Source: Sulfobacillus thermosulfidooxidans
GTDB lineage: Bacteria; Bacillota; Sulfobacillia; Sulfobacillales; Sulfobacillaceae
Reading direction: 5' to 3'
Length of the DNA stretch: 64,000 nucleotides
Assembly (NCBI RefSeq): GCF_001280565.1
Contig: NZ_LGRO01000002.1
Location: 496,001-560,000, forward strand
How positions within the stretch are numbered: the stretch's first letter is position 1; each line of letters begins with the position of its first letter. Under the pieces are notes generated by a model. The model was not told the origin of the DNA, ran no database searches, and worked only from the letters and a program-made list of their open reading frames with translations. Made by a program: the position numbers and the translations under genes. Shown here piece after piece: positions 25,051 through 33,688 of this stretch.

Positions 25051-25899
25051 GTGAGTTTTTCCTTTGTGGATTGGGTTGATTCGTTATGCTGGAACCTTTT
25101 GAACGAGATGCCCGGGAATGAACAATGGTTATTGCGTCAAACGATTTATACGGCGCCGTCAAGACGGCTCGTCATTCCCACCCTTCCTTTTAAATCTGGT
25201 CAAACCATCGCCGATTTAGGAACGGGTTATGGTGTGATGGCCCTAGAAATGGCTCAGGCTCTAGGCATTCAGGTTATAGGTGTTGATATTGATGACAAAG
25301 CCCTCAACTATGCCCGGACTCTTAGCCAAACTATCTATGGAAGCCATGCACCCGTTGAATTTATCCACGCGGACGTTTACCATCTTCCCTTTGCGGATCA
25401 ATCATTGGACGGGATTACCGCTCGTTTTCTTTTTCAACACCTTCGTGATCCTCACCGTTTTGCTCAAGAAGCCTTTCGCGTACTCAAGCCATCGGCCCTC
25501 ATTTTTGTCGAAGACATCGATGATGGTCTCATTCTGGAATACCCGTCTTTACCGCCATCGTGGCAGCATGTTATGAAAGCATTTCAGACTTTACAAGCCC
25601 GGCACGGTGGTGACCGGGAAGTAGGTCGGAAACTGCCTTTTTATCTGCACCAGACAGGATTGATCGTCGACGCGGTGCAAATCCATCCCATGACACAGTT
25701 TTCCGCGCAAAATCCGCAGGATTTGAGTTATCAATTTGAGCGAGAACGCATCGAGCAGGCATTGCCCGAGCTCTTTAAAGAGCACTTGCTCACCCCGGAT
25801 CAATGGCAGTCCGCCCTTAAAGATTTGATGGATCTTGAAGGCAGATGGATGCTTCAAAGCGCATCAACGCTACGTATTGTCGCTCATCGCCCCGTTTAA
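25051..25899 (+). CDS. Class I SAM-dependent methyltransferase
   Basis: About 282 residues from GTG 25051, behind GAGGTG at 6 nt; an upstream in-frame GTG at 25021 is possible. Motif I IADLGTGYGVMALEMA, the acidic loop VIGVDIDD, motif II ADVYHLPFADQSLDG and RVLKP define the Rossmann SAM-binding fold. The C-terminal part (about 190-280) is a helical lid of unknown specificity. Substrate unknown; small molecules or lipids are usual for this group. Its stop overlaps the stop of the convergent epimerase gene. Confidence 0.85.
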   Translation: MSFSFVDWVDSLCWNLLNEMPGNEQWLLRQTIYTAPSRRLVIPTLPFKSGQTIADLGTGYGVMALEMAQALGIQVIGVDIDDKALNYARTLSQTIYGSHAPVEFIHADVYHLPFADQSLDGITARFLFQHLRDPHRFAQEAFRVLKPSALIFVEDIDDGLILEYPSLPPSWQHVMKAFQTLQARHGGDREVGRKLPFYLHQTGLIVDAVQIHPMTQFSAQNPQDLSYQFERERIEQALPELFKEHLLTPDQWQSALKDLMDLEGRWMLQSASTLRIVAHRPV

Positions 25900-26756
25900 A
25901 AATCTGTGCCTAAGGGCGTAGGATGAGCGATAATTTGATGCCACCGGGTATCCTCTGTGATATTGGGCTCGTTTAACATGAATAGTTGATCCACCGTAAC
26001 GGGAAAACCAGGAAGATTTTGACCAAGACGGGCTGCAGCAAATAATAGGGGAAGAGGCACGTGAAATAAAGGGAGATGCTTCCGTCCTATAGTTTTGGCA
26101 ACATGACGATATAAATCGTTTAATGTAAATACTGTTGGACCGCCAACTTCCCATGTTTCTCCCCCGTATTGCGGCAAATCCACCAGGCGGGCAATTAATT
26201 CTGCCACATCTTGCCGCGCTACGGGCTGCAGTAATGTATCTCCATTGCCAGGAATAGGTACCACCGGCCAATGGCACTGCGTCTTGAGCATTTGAAAAAA
26301 GGGAGCTCCTCCCCCAAAAAGCAAGGACGGGCGCAATATGATCGCATTCACGCCCTGCTGCCGGATGTATTGTTCGGCTTTCCACTTGCTTTGGTGATAC
26401 CGACTTGGGGCATTCTCTCGCGTTCCCAATGCCGAGATATGAATAAGCCGTGGCAGTCCATTGTGTTTCATGGCGTCCACTAGTCGTTTAGTGACCTGGT
26501 AATGCATCACGTCAAAGGTGATACCCTTGGTTCGCTGTTCTTCAATGATTCCCACAAGGTGTATGACCACGTCGAATCCTTGCATGACAGACGTTAACTC
26601 CACTTGGCGAATGTCGCCTGCCACAAAATGAGCACCCACTGCCAGGTTCGACGGATGGCGGGCGAGGACGCTGATTTCATGATGATGCCGTAATAACGCT
26701 TGTTGCACGGCCTGACCCACATACCCCGTACCACCCGTAACGAATACCCGCATCAC
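25896..26756 (-). CDS. NAD(P)-binding atypical SDR / NDUFA9-like protein
   Basis: 286 residues (GTG 26756, or the adjacent ATG 26753) behind AAGGGGG. The N-terminal Rossmann motif is GGTGYVGQAV, followed by GDIRQVELTSVMQG and VIHLVGI. SALGTRENAPSRYHQSKW has the Y-x-x-x-K pair in modified form. It matches extended atypical SDRs related to the complex I NDUFA9 subunit, which often have structural or quinone-related roles rather than plain epimerase activity. A perfect dyad covers its likely -10 box. Confidence 0.82.
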   Translation of the reverse strand: MMRVFVTGGTGYVGQAVQQALLRHHHEISVLARHPSNLAVGAHFVAGDIRQVELTSVMQGFDVVIHLVGIIEEQRTKGITFDVMHYQVTKRLVDAMKHNGLPRLIHISALGTRENAPSRYHQSKWKAEQYIRQQGVNAIILRPSLLFGGGAPFFQMLKTQCHWPVVPIPGNGDTLLQPVARQDVAELIARLVDLPQYGGETWEVGGPTVFTLNDLYRHVAKTIGRKHLPLFHVPLPLLFAAARLGQNLPGFPVTVDQLFMLNEPNITEDTRWHQIIAHPTPLGTDF

Positions 26757-26768
26757 CTCAGAGCCCCC

Positions 26769-26793
26769 TTTACCGTTTATTATAAACGGTAAA
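26769..26793 (-). promoter_or_regulatory. Perfect 25-bp dyad over a TATAAT box before the SDR gene
   Basis: 11-bp arms TTTACCGTTTA / TAAACGGTAAA (26769-26779 and 26783-26793) flank 3 nt. On the minus strand the centre reads GTTTATAATAAAC, so a -10 TATAAT lies inside the dyad, with a weak -35 TTAAAC 17 nt upstream. The ribosome-binding site follows at once. Best read as a repressor operator on the SDR promoter; a role as terminator for the efflux operon is less likely since no T run follows. Confidence 0.55.
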
Positions 26794-26803
26794 AAGCGGC
26801 GGT

Positions 26804-27499
26804 TTAATGCACAGTAATACGAACCTCGGCATTTTCTCCCGGCAACAATGTGTATCCTGCAGCGTCAATGGATAACTCGACGGGAATGCGTTGTGTCACT
26901 TTTGTGTAGGTTCCGGACGTGGCAGCGGTCGGAATCAGCGAAAAGAAGGATTGGGTTGTCGGTTGAATCGCCTCTACAGTACCAGAGAACGCAACGCCGG
27001 GATGTGCATCCACGTAAATTGTGGCACTTTGACCGACCGACACATTTCGAATTTTACTTTCAGGGATGTTGGCAATCACCATAACATGCGATAGCTGGAC
27101 CAGGGTAATTAGAGGGGTCCCGGTGCTCACCATTTGCCCATCATGCACCGATAAATTGGCCACGACCCCGTTGACGGGGGCAACAATATTGACCGTGGTC
27201 GACGTGGAGGATGATGTCGCACTCTTTCCCTTGCCGGTTTGAGATGCCGAAGCCGTCACTGTGGTGAGTTCTTGGCCAATCACTTGCCCTTGGGTCACAT
27301 GTTGCCCCAAACTGACCGACAAGTTTTCTATAGTGCCCGGGGTCACAGCCACAATGGGAATACTGGGAGCTGAAATGGAGGCATCTTGGGTGGATACGTA
27401 ATCATAATTCTGGGTCCAGTAATATGCCACCACTCCCCCAATCAAAATTAATGCCACAATGATTAAGATATTAATAAGTATCAATCGACTCTGCTTCAC
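26804..27499 (-). CDS. HlyD-family efflux adaptor (second)
   Basis: 231 residues from GTG 27499 with AAAGGAG upstream. One N-terminal membrane helix (about 7-27) is followed by a biotinyl-lipoyl-like half (VAVTPGTIENLSVSLGQHVTQGQVIG), a Ser/Thr-rich insert in place of the usual coiled coil, a second half (VNIVAPVNGVVANLSVHDGQMV) and a beta-barrel (MVIANIPESKIRNVSVGQSA). The design fits an EmrA/HlyD adaptor that works with the DHA2 pump encoded 68 nt upstream. Last gene of the MarR-led operon. Confidence 0.83.
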   Translation of the reverse strand: MKQSRLILINILIIVALILIGGVVAYYWTQNYDYVSTQDASISAPSIPIVAVTPGTIENLSVSLGQHVTQGQVIGQELTTVTASASQTGKGKSATSSSTSTTVNIVAPVNGVVANLSVHDGQMVSTGTPLITLVQLSHVMVIANIPESKIRNVSVGQSATIYVDAHPGVAFSGTVEAIQPTTQSFFSLIPTAATSGTYTKVTQRIPVELSIDAAGYTLLPGENAEVRITVH

Positions 27500-27567
27500 C
27501 GATTTTCGCTCCTTTAATAACCGTTAATGGCCTAGCTCAGGTTCTCATTCAATATTTGGTAATCCCG

Positions 27568-29127
27568 TTAATCTACGATCACCTGGTTCGATGGGCGTTG
27601 GTGACGATACGTTTTCAAAAACAAGGACAAAAAGGCGCCAAAAAGGGTAATACCTGCTCCAAGCACGAAAATATCGTCAATACCCATGACAAACGCTTGT
27701 TGTTGAATCAAGTCATATAATTCGGTGGTGGTTACCGAAATACTTTGACCTAATACCATGCCGTGCTGTATCAAAAACCCTGACAATTGATGCATAAATT
27801 GCACGGCTGGTTGAGACGTCGGAGTATAAGAGGCGGCAATGGTTGTGGCATGTAATGTCGCCTGGGATTGCAGCACCGCTGTCATAAATGCCAAGCCAAA
27901 GGACCCGGCAACGCGTTGCATAATGTTGTTAATCGCAGAGCCGGTTCCGACAAGTTCTGTGGGCACGGCAGACATGCCCGCTGTCGTTGCCGGCATCATC
28001 GCCATCCCCATTCCAATTCCCCGTAGTGTTAGCCATAACACAACATCCGAGACGGGCGTCGTCGTTGACAACCGATGAAGTAAAAAGGTGGTGTACGTCA
28101 AAATCAAGAGGCCGCCTAACACTAGCGGTCGTGCTCCGATTTTGTCGTAAAGCCTACCGGATATGGGCATCATAATCGCTGATGCTGCTGCAGCGGGCAT
28201 CATCATTAATCCCGTTTTCAAAGCACCATATCCGACCACGGTTTGTAAGAACAGGGGAACATAGAAAACCCCTGAATACATAGCAACCGTAATAATAATC
28301 ACCAATAAATTGGCCATCGCGAACGACCCATGGGCAAAAACCCGCAGATTTAATAAGGGATGCTTAATGGTGAGTTCCCATAAGCTAAACAGGACCAAAA
28401 GCAATGTTGAGCCAACCAAAAGCAGAACAATCGGTTCCGAATTCCAGCCCCATGTCTGACCTTCTGATAGGGCCAATAACAATCCGAACAAGCCGGCTGC
28501 CGACAAGACAAATCCCACCATATCAAAGGGACCCGTATTCGAAGATGGAAACTTAGGCACATAAGCAAGAGCTAAAAATGCCCCAAGAATGCCAATAGGG
28601 ACGTTAATATAAAAGATGAGCCGCCAATCAACATATTCCACTAACCATCCGCCCAAGGTCGGACCAATAGCCGGGGCGACAATGATGCCGAGTCCCCAAA
28701 ATCCCATAGCTGTCCCAATACTCTCCCGTGGAACCATGCGGTAGACCATAGACATGGTAATGGGCATGATTAAACCGCCGCCGAGGGCCTGTAAAACACG
28801 AAACACTGTAAGAATCGACAGGCTCCATGAAAGTCCTGAAAGCGCTGAACCCACGGTAAAAATCACGAGCGATAAAATATAAATACGGCGATAACCAAAC
28901 CGTTCTCCCAGGTATCCCGCAAGGGGCACTACCACTCCTAAGGTCAACATATAAATAGTGACGACCCACTGAACCTGGGCGGTATCCACTGAAAACACAC
29001 TCTCAAGTTTAGGGATAGCAATATTGACAATTGAGGTATCCAATATGGCCATGAATCCTCCGGCGATGAGAACAGCCAGGGCGACGCCCCATTTGTCGGT
29101 GATGGTTGATGCCTCTTGTTGGGCCAT
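27568..29127 (-). CDS. DHA2-family (EmrB/QacA) multidrug efflux MFS transporter
   Basis: 519 residues with 14 predicted membrane helices, the DHA2 design. Signature A-like ERFGYRRIY, motif C GLGIIVAPAIGPTLGGWL, and ILDTSIVNIAIP in helix 1 with its conserved Asp are all present. Proton-driven export of drugs or toxic organics is the family role. It sits between two HlyD-type adaptor genes in a MarR-controlled operon, which suggests inducible efflux. Confidence 0.92.
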   Translation of the reverse strand: MAQQEASTITDKWGVALAVLIAGGFMAILDTSIVNIAIPKLESVFSVDTAQVQWVVTIYMLTLGVVVPLAGYLGERFGYRRIYILSLVIFTVGSALSGLSWSLSILTVFRVLQALGGGLIMPITMSMVYRMVPRESIGTAMGFWGLGIIVAPAIGPTLGGWLVEYVDWRLIFYINVPIGILGAFLALAYVPKFPSSNTGPFDMVGFVLSAAGLFGLLLALSEGQTWGWNSEPIVLLLVGSTLLLVLFSLWELTIKHPLLNLRVFAHGSFAMANLLVIIITVAMYSGVFYVPLFLQTVVGYGALKTGLMMMPAAAASAIMMPISGRLYDKIGARPLVLGGLLILTYTTFLLHRLSTTTPVSDVVLWLTLRGIGMGMAMMPATTAGMSAVPTELVGTGSAINNIMQRVAGSFGLAFMTAVLQSQATLHATTIAASYTPTSQPAVQFMHQLSGFLIQHGMVLGQSISVTTTELYDLIQQQAFVMGIDDIFVLGAGITLFGAFLSLFLKTYRHQRPSNQVIVD

Positions 29128-29167
29128 AGACTCCCTTCTTTCTTGTCTTTCATGTCAAGACGTCATT

Positions 29168-29788
29168 TTAAATGTGAATGCGCACTGATGCATTTTCCCC
29201 GGCAATAAACTGATCACTGCCGGGATTGACGGTAATGGTGACTGGTATCCATTGCCGTTCTTTAGAAAAGGTTCCGACTTGCAGTAAGGGTGACAACGTG
29301 CTTAAGGTCGCAGACCCGATATGAGTTACTCGACCGGTAAACGTGGTGCCTGGATAAGCACTAACCGTCACATCCACCGCTTGTCCAATGGCCACCTTCC
29401 GGGCGCGGGATTCGGGAATATCAGCCACAATTTTGCTGTTTTGTAATTGAACAATGGCCATTAAATCCTCATTGGGCTCAACACTAGCGCCTTTGGCTAC
29501 GGCAATGGATCCCACAATGCCCCCTTCTCGGGCATAAATATCTTGAGTGCGGCCTCCAGGAGTTGTCACCTCGGCCAGCAAGGTGCCGTTTGTAACATGT
29601 TCTCCGTTGTGAACAAAAACATGGGACACCAGACCCGGGCTTGATGCAGGCACCCACACATAGGGCGCGGTCACATAGGCATATGATGAATCGACATAAT
29701 GGGCCTGATCATAGGCATCAAATCCGGCAATGGCGCCCAATACAAGCACACCCATGAGAGCAACCACCGCGAAAACCCACCTCGGCAT
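29168..29788 (-). CDS. HlyD-family efflux adaptor (first)
   Basis: 206 residues from ATG 29788, just after the stop of the preceding gene and behind GGGAAGG. One membrane helix (about 5-25) precedes a short lipoyl-like domain (SSPGLVSHVFVHNGEHVTNG, then GIVGSIAVAKGASVEP) and a beta-barrel domain (ADIPESRARKVAIGQAVDV) shared with the adaptor at 26.8 kb. It is compact and lacks a long coiled-coil hairpin, as expected in a cell without an outer membrane. It would bind the DHA2 pump, whose gene is 40 nt downstream. Confidence 0.83.
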   Translation of the reverse strand: MPRWVFAVVALMGVLVLGAIAGFDAYDQAHYVDSSYAYVTAPYVWVPASSPGLVSHVFVHNGEHVTNGTLLAEVTTPGGRTQDIYAREGGIVGSIAVAKGASVEPNEDLMAIVQLQNSKIVADIPESRARKVAIGQAVDVTVSAYPGTTFTGRVTHIGSATLSTLSPLLQVGTFSKERQWIPVTITVNPGSDQFIAGENASVRIHI

Positions 29789-29792
29789 TGAC

Positions 29793-30638
29793 TCACCTTC
29801 CCTCTGTTGTCTTGGTGTCGGAATGCTCCCATTGGCTGAGTAAACTGGCATACCCTAAGCGAAGCAATTCAATCTCTTCGAGCCGTTCCTCAGCTGAAAT
29901 CATCCGTTCAAGTCTAATGCGCACGTCAATGGTTTGCCGGTACGCATCATCTTCCATGTTTCTAGGAGGAACGCCATGACTCATTTCTTCCCAAAGAAGG
30001 TCCGCTTCGGCGTTTAAATCCGCTAACCGTTCGGTCATATCGTGTTCACTCAAGACCGTGCGATAACGGTCTATATGGAAGACCGGGTCCTCCCCATTGC
30101 TCCACGACTCGTAGCCCTGGGCCAATATGAATAATTCCAGCAACCGGCGTATTTGCCTGGGACGTTCCCCTTGACCACTAGCCTCGTCATTTCCCTGATT
30201 TTTCATGACAATATCAGCTAATTCCGCTGCCCGCGCTTGAATGTCTTTGGCTTTATAACGCCAGCGGGTGCGAGAAACTTGCTCCCGTAAATACCCAATA
30301 CGCTCGGGAAGGCTGGCAGCTATCGGGACTAATGCCCCCTCGGTAAAGGGTCGATATTCTGGCAGCGAATGAATGGGTGTCTTGGACGCTGGCTCTGAGG
30401 GGTCTTGATGGTTGTCCGCCGACGAGGGTGGAGTCCCATTATGTTCTTCCGGTACAACTGCTGGCGGGCGGTTTCGCCCCAACGCTACGGATAAGATGGC
30501 CGTTACGAGTCCGAGCCCCATCAGACTAAATCCCCATATCGTGGTGATGGACGGTTCCGCAATCAATAAAAAGAGGCCAATGGCCACACTCACAACGGCT
30601 TCTATTAGACCTGCAACCATTAGTCCCACGAGACTCAT
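29793..30638 (-). CDS. Membrane protein of unknown function in the efflux operon
   Basis: 281 residues from ATG 30638 (MSLVGLM), with AAAGGGAG directly upstream; an in-frame GTG at 30689 is the alternative. Two membrane helices (about 4-26 and 31-53) are followed by a Pro/Glu-rich linker and a long charged helical region (about 100-280) with probable coiled coils (IRLERMISAEERLEEIELLRL). I do not recognise a family. It lies between the MarR gene and the first adaptor, so it may assist or sense for the efflux system. That is inference from position. Confidence 0.7.
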   Translation of the reverse strand: MSLVGLMVAGLIEAVVSVAIGLFLLIAEPSITTIWGFSLMGLGLVTAILSVALGRNRPPAVVPEEHNGTPPSSADNHQDPSEPASKTPIHSLPEYRPFTEGALVPIAASLPERIGYLREQVSRTRWRYKAKDIQARAAELADIVMKNQGNDEASGQGERPRQIRRLLELFILAQGYESWSNGEDPVFHIDRYRTVLSEHDMTERLADLNAEADLLWEEMSHGVPPRNMEDDAYRQTIDVRIRLERMISAEERLEEIELLRLGYASLLSQWEHSDTKTTEGR

Positions 30639-30782
30639 CTCCCTTTGATGCTGGTTCCCGCTACAAGGAGCGCAAAAGGTAATCCCCACGAACGAGCAGG
30701 GATCACTGTCCGCCTAATCCTATCCGCTTGGAATCACCCATGGAGGTTTTGGATCAGTGTTGTCAGCCGATCTTAGGCGGTC

Positions 30783-31211
30783 TCAGTCTCCCGGATCTTC
30801 TAAACGTTCAATGAGCGCTAACAACGTTTTCAAATCCTCTTCCGACATCTGTAAAAACAATTGACGCAAAAATTCTCGCCGGTGTTGATGCAAATTTTCG
30901 ACCTGCGCTTTACCCGTCGGTGATAAGCGGACCGTAACAACACGCCGATCCAATTCGGACCGTGACCGGACTACCAGTTTTTGATTCACTAATCGGTCAA
31001 TCATAGCACTCGCACTCGCTAGGGATAATTCCAGTTCCTCTGCTATTTCCCCGACTGTCATAGGTTCAGAGTCAAATAACAATTTCAGCAAGGAATACTG
31101 CCCTAATGTGAGTGTTTCCTGAGACATGCGCTGACGCATACGACGACCGATTCGAGAAAAAATATGGTCAAGTCTCTCGATATAGTAATCTCGGTCAGCC
31201 AAGTCCTTCAC
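30783..31211 (-). CDS. MarR-family transcriptional regulator
   Basis: 142 residues from GTG 31211; AAGAAG is directly adjacent, so the initiation signal is unusual. The winged-helix core is clear: LTLGQYSLLKLLFDSEPMTV, EIAEELELSLASASAMIDRL and the wing SELDRRVVTVRLSPTGKA with the conserved Asp-Arg-Arg. MarR proteins repress efflux operons and release DNA when a toxic ligand binds. The promoter upstream is flanked by an inverted repeat, so autoregulation of the whole five-gene operon is likely. Confidence 0.9.
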   Translation of the reverse strand: MKDLADRDYYIERLDHIFSRIGRRMRQRMSQETLTLGQYSLLKLLFDSEPMTVGEIAEELELSLASASAMIDRLVNQKLVVRSRSELDRRVVTVRLSPTGKAQVENLHQHRREFLRQLFLQMSEEDLKTLLALIERLEDPGD

Positions 31212-31251
31212 CTTCTTGATTATTCATGATGTTGACTATTAACGATATGTA

Positions 31252-31291
31252 ATCTTAGTACTAACAACTTAAAAAGTCAAGTTAGCACTAC
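31252..31291 (-). promoter_or_regulatory. MarR operon promoter flanked by inverted repeat
   Basis: On the minus strand -35 TTGACT (31280-31275), a 17-nt spacer and -10 TAAGAT (31257-31252) make a good promoter. The half sites TAGTGCTAAC and GTTAGTACTA (one mismatch) flank the -35 and touch the -10. This is the typical place for a MarR dimer to block RNA polymerase. Confidence 0.7.
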
Positions 31292-31317
31292 CAATGAATT
31301 TTTAGAAATTTTTTCGG

Positions 31318-32229
31318 TTAGCGTTTCACCAAATTGCGAGCAAAGAATAAAAGATTTGCTGGCCTCTCCGCAAGACGGCGGAGATAATAGGCATACCAAT
31401 CGCGCCCCCAAGGCACATAGACCCGCGTTTGATAGCCCTCACGGGCAAGATCTTGGAGCACTGAGTATTTGACGCCATAAAGCATTTGAAATTCGAATTG
31501 GTCCGGGGGAATGTGATGATCTTTTACATATCGCAATACATGGCCAATAATGACCTCGTCATGTGTGGCAACAGCCGTGTAATTTCCATGAGACAAACTA
31601 TATTCGACCAGGCGTACATAATTGTCATCCACATCGGGCTTGGAAGGAAAAGCTACCGACACGGGTTCCATATAGGCGCCTTTGACAATGCGCAAATTTC
31701 TTCCGACACCGGATAATGTCTTTAAATCGTCCATCGTTCGGTAGAGATAGGCTTGCAGTACCACCCCAACGTTGGCCGGATATTCAGACCAAATCTCTTG
31801 AAATAACTGGAGTGTATCCGTCGTAAACCGGGAATCCTCCATGTCAATACGCACAAAATTTCCATAATCATGGGCTTTGGCAACAATTTGCCGAAGATTT
31901 TCCCGAGCCATGTCGACCGATAAGTTAAGTCCCATCATGGTTAATTTGAGAGAGACATGAGACTGAACACCTTCTTGGTGAATCACTTCAAGCATTCGCA
32001 GGTAACTATCACGCGCTTGTACAGCCTCTTCGGCCCGGCTTATAGATTCGCCTAGATGATCTAAAGTAGCCATAATTCCATTACGGTTCAAATCTTTGAT
32101 AACTTTAATGGCATCATCCAGTTCAGATCCTGCGACAAAGCGACTGGCTCCCAAGCGCATTCCGTATTGTTGCATGGCTTGTGAAACCAACCAGTTATTA
32201 CCCACTCCTAAAATAAGCTGCCTAAACAC
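31318..32229 (-). CDS. Proline dehydrogenase
   Basis: 303 residues from GTG 32229 with GAGGAGG 6 nt upstream. Single-function ProDH pattern: the FAD/substrate barrel shows VSLKLTMMGL, RIDMEDSRFT, VLQAYLYRT and RIVKGAYMEP, then MLYGVKYS. The C-terminal helix carries YYLRRLAERPAN, the proline-binding Arg pair. It oxidises proline to pyrroline-5-carboxylate, passing electrons to the quinone pool. It follows truA by 21 nt, so it is at the tail of the alpha-operon transcript, an unusual place for a catabolic gene. Confidence 0.92.
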   Translation of the reverse strand: MFRQLILGVGNNWLVSQAMQQYGMRLGASRFVAGSELDDAIKVIKDLNRNGIMATLDHLGESISRAEEAVQARDSYLRMLEVIHQEGVQSHVSLKLTMMGLNLSVDMARENLRQIVAKAHDYGNFVRIDMEDSRFTTDTLQLFQEIWSEYPANVGVVLQAYLYRTMDDLKTLSGVGRNLRIVKGAYMEPVSVAFPSKPDVDDNYVRLVEYSLSHGNYTAVATHDEVIIGHVLRYVKDHHIPPDQFEFQMLYGVKYSVLQDLAREGYQTRVYVPWGRDWYAYYLRRLAERPANLLFFARNLVKR

Positions 32230-32250
32230 AAGACGCCTCCTCGCTCATCC

Positions 32251-32994
32251 TCACTTATTGTCATAGTCAATGCGTTCTAAGATTAAGCCTTTTGCGGAAG
32301 CAACAAAGCCGACTTTTGCACTGCGCGGATTTTCAAGACCTTGGTGAATCAAGGATATATCGCCCCGTTCCGCACAAAGAATCATCGTGCCAACCAGTCT
32401 GCGGACCATATGGTATAAGAATCCATCCGCACCAATATCATAGCGCCAAATATTACCCTCGTCCTCCATTGTCCATTTACTTAAAAACACATGTCGTATG
32501 GTCGTTTGGGCTGAGGACCCTTCCGAGCGAAAAGCCCAAAAATCGTGCTGTCCCACAATCAAGCGAGCCGCCTGATTAAGAGTTACCCACGACAAAGGAC
32601 GTTCAATTATTGCGACATATCTTGCGGTTCCGGGCCATGGAACCGATGATCCCCGCCATATCCGGTAACTATAATATTTGGCCCGGGCATCATATGTAGG
32701 CCGAAAAGTTTCCGGCACCCAATCAACATGTCGAATGACCAAATCCGACGGCAGTCTTCGATTCACAACAGCTACAATTTTTTGAGTGGGCACCGGCACT
32801 TTTCCGGTCCACACCACGACTTGTCCTCGAGCATGTACTCCGGCGTCGGTCCGACTCGCGCCGGAAATCGTCCCAGGTCCTAATAGCTGTTGTAAATGAT
32901 GTTCTAATTCTCCTTGCACGGTGCGCCGGTTCGGTTGTTTTTGAAATCCCGCGAAATCGGTCCCATCATAAGCTATAAAAAGCCGCAAATACAT
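32251..32994 (-). CDS. truA: tRNA pseudouridine(38-40) synthase TruA
   Basis: 247 residues. The catalytic Asp50 lies in SRTDAGVHARGQVV, and GTDFAGFQKQPNRRTVQ and FLYHMVRRLVGT are family markers. It modifies uridines 38-40 of the tRNA anticodon arm. Only one base separates it from ecfT, as in the conserved Firmicutes order rplQ-ecfA1-ecfA2-ecfT-truA. The usual next genes, rplM-rpsI, are displaced. Confidence 0.96.
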   Translation of the reverse strand: MYLRLFIAYDGTDFAGFQKQPNRRTVQGELEHHLQQLLGPGTISGASRTDAGVHARGQVVVWTGKVPVPTQKIVAVVNRRLPSDLVIRHVDWVPETFRPTYDARAKYYSYRIWRGSSVPWPGTARYVAIIERPLSWVTLNQAARLIVGQHDFWAFRSEGSSAQTTIRHVFLSKWTMEDEGNIWRYDIGADGFLYHMVRRLVGTMILCAERGDISLIHQGLENPRSAKVGFVASAKGLILERIDYDNK

Positions 32995-32995
32995 C

Positions 32996-33688
32996 TTAGA
33001 TCAACACTTTCCACGTTATTAAGAAAATAACCCACATTATCACAGTGGTTATTGTATCCCGCAGGGTCCATGGTGCCACCTGAGGAAAATGATGGGGTCG
33101 CCATCCTCTGGCCCAAATGGATTCCGCAATATAGTCACTGCGTAAGATACTGATCATAATCAGAGGGGTCAAAAACCGCAACACATCTTTCCATTGCCCT
33201 CTCTCTCCTACCAATTGGCGCCGCATCCGCACGTCGGTGTTCACGCGTTGAGCACTTAGCCGCAATTCGGGTATATAGCGCATTACCAGTAACGCCATCA
33301 AGGACATTTGGCCGATAAGAGGTTTAGGACCGATAAATTTTTTCAACGCTTTTTCTAGATAGAGGATCATATGGATCGGCGGACGTAACTTCAAGATGGC
33401 GAGACTAAAACTCAAAACGGCACCAAAACGTGTGCCATCCCAAAAGGCAGAAGACCACCGGTTATGAGGATCGTTGATGAATGCCAAGACGGCCCACAAA
33501 ATTGCACCTACCACAAGACCCCATCGTTCCCGGTGACTCAAAGGAATCCGCAACACATAGTAAACTATTGTGAGTAGCATGATCTCCACAATCAGCAGCC
33601 ATACTTGGTGAGTAGCAAAAATGATGATAATACCGAATAACAGGGCTTGTAGCAGGACTAGCGGACTGAGGGATACTGCAGCCGCCAT
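32996..33688 (-). CDS. ecfT: ECF transporter transmembrane subunit EcfT
   Basis: 230 residues with five to six hydrophobic helices and the two coupling-helix motifs of EcfT: an Ala-Arg-Gly type sequence appears as SIWARGWRP, and RMRRQLVGERG is the first basic motif. EcfT joins the two ATPases to exchangeable vitamin- or metal-binding S components encoded elsewhere. It overlaps ecfA2 by 31 nt, so the three subunits are coupled. Confidence 0.88.
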   Translation of the reverse strand: MAAAVSLSPLVLLQALLFGIIIIFATHQVWLLIVEIMLLTIVYYVLRIPLSHRERWGLVVGAILWAVLAFINDPHNRWSSAFWDGTRFGAVLSFSLAILKLRPPIHMILYLEKALKKFIGPKPLIGQMSLMALLVMRYIPELRLSAQRVNTDVRMRRQLVGERGQWKDVLRFLTPLIMISILRSDYIAESIWARGWRPHHFPQVAPWTLRDTITTVIMWVIFLITWKVLI

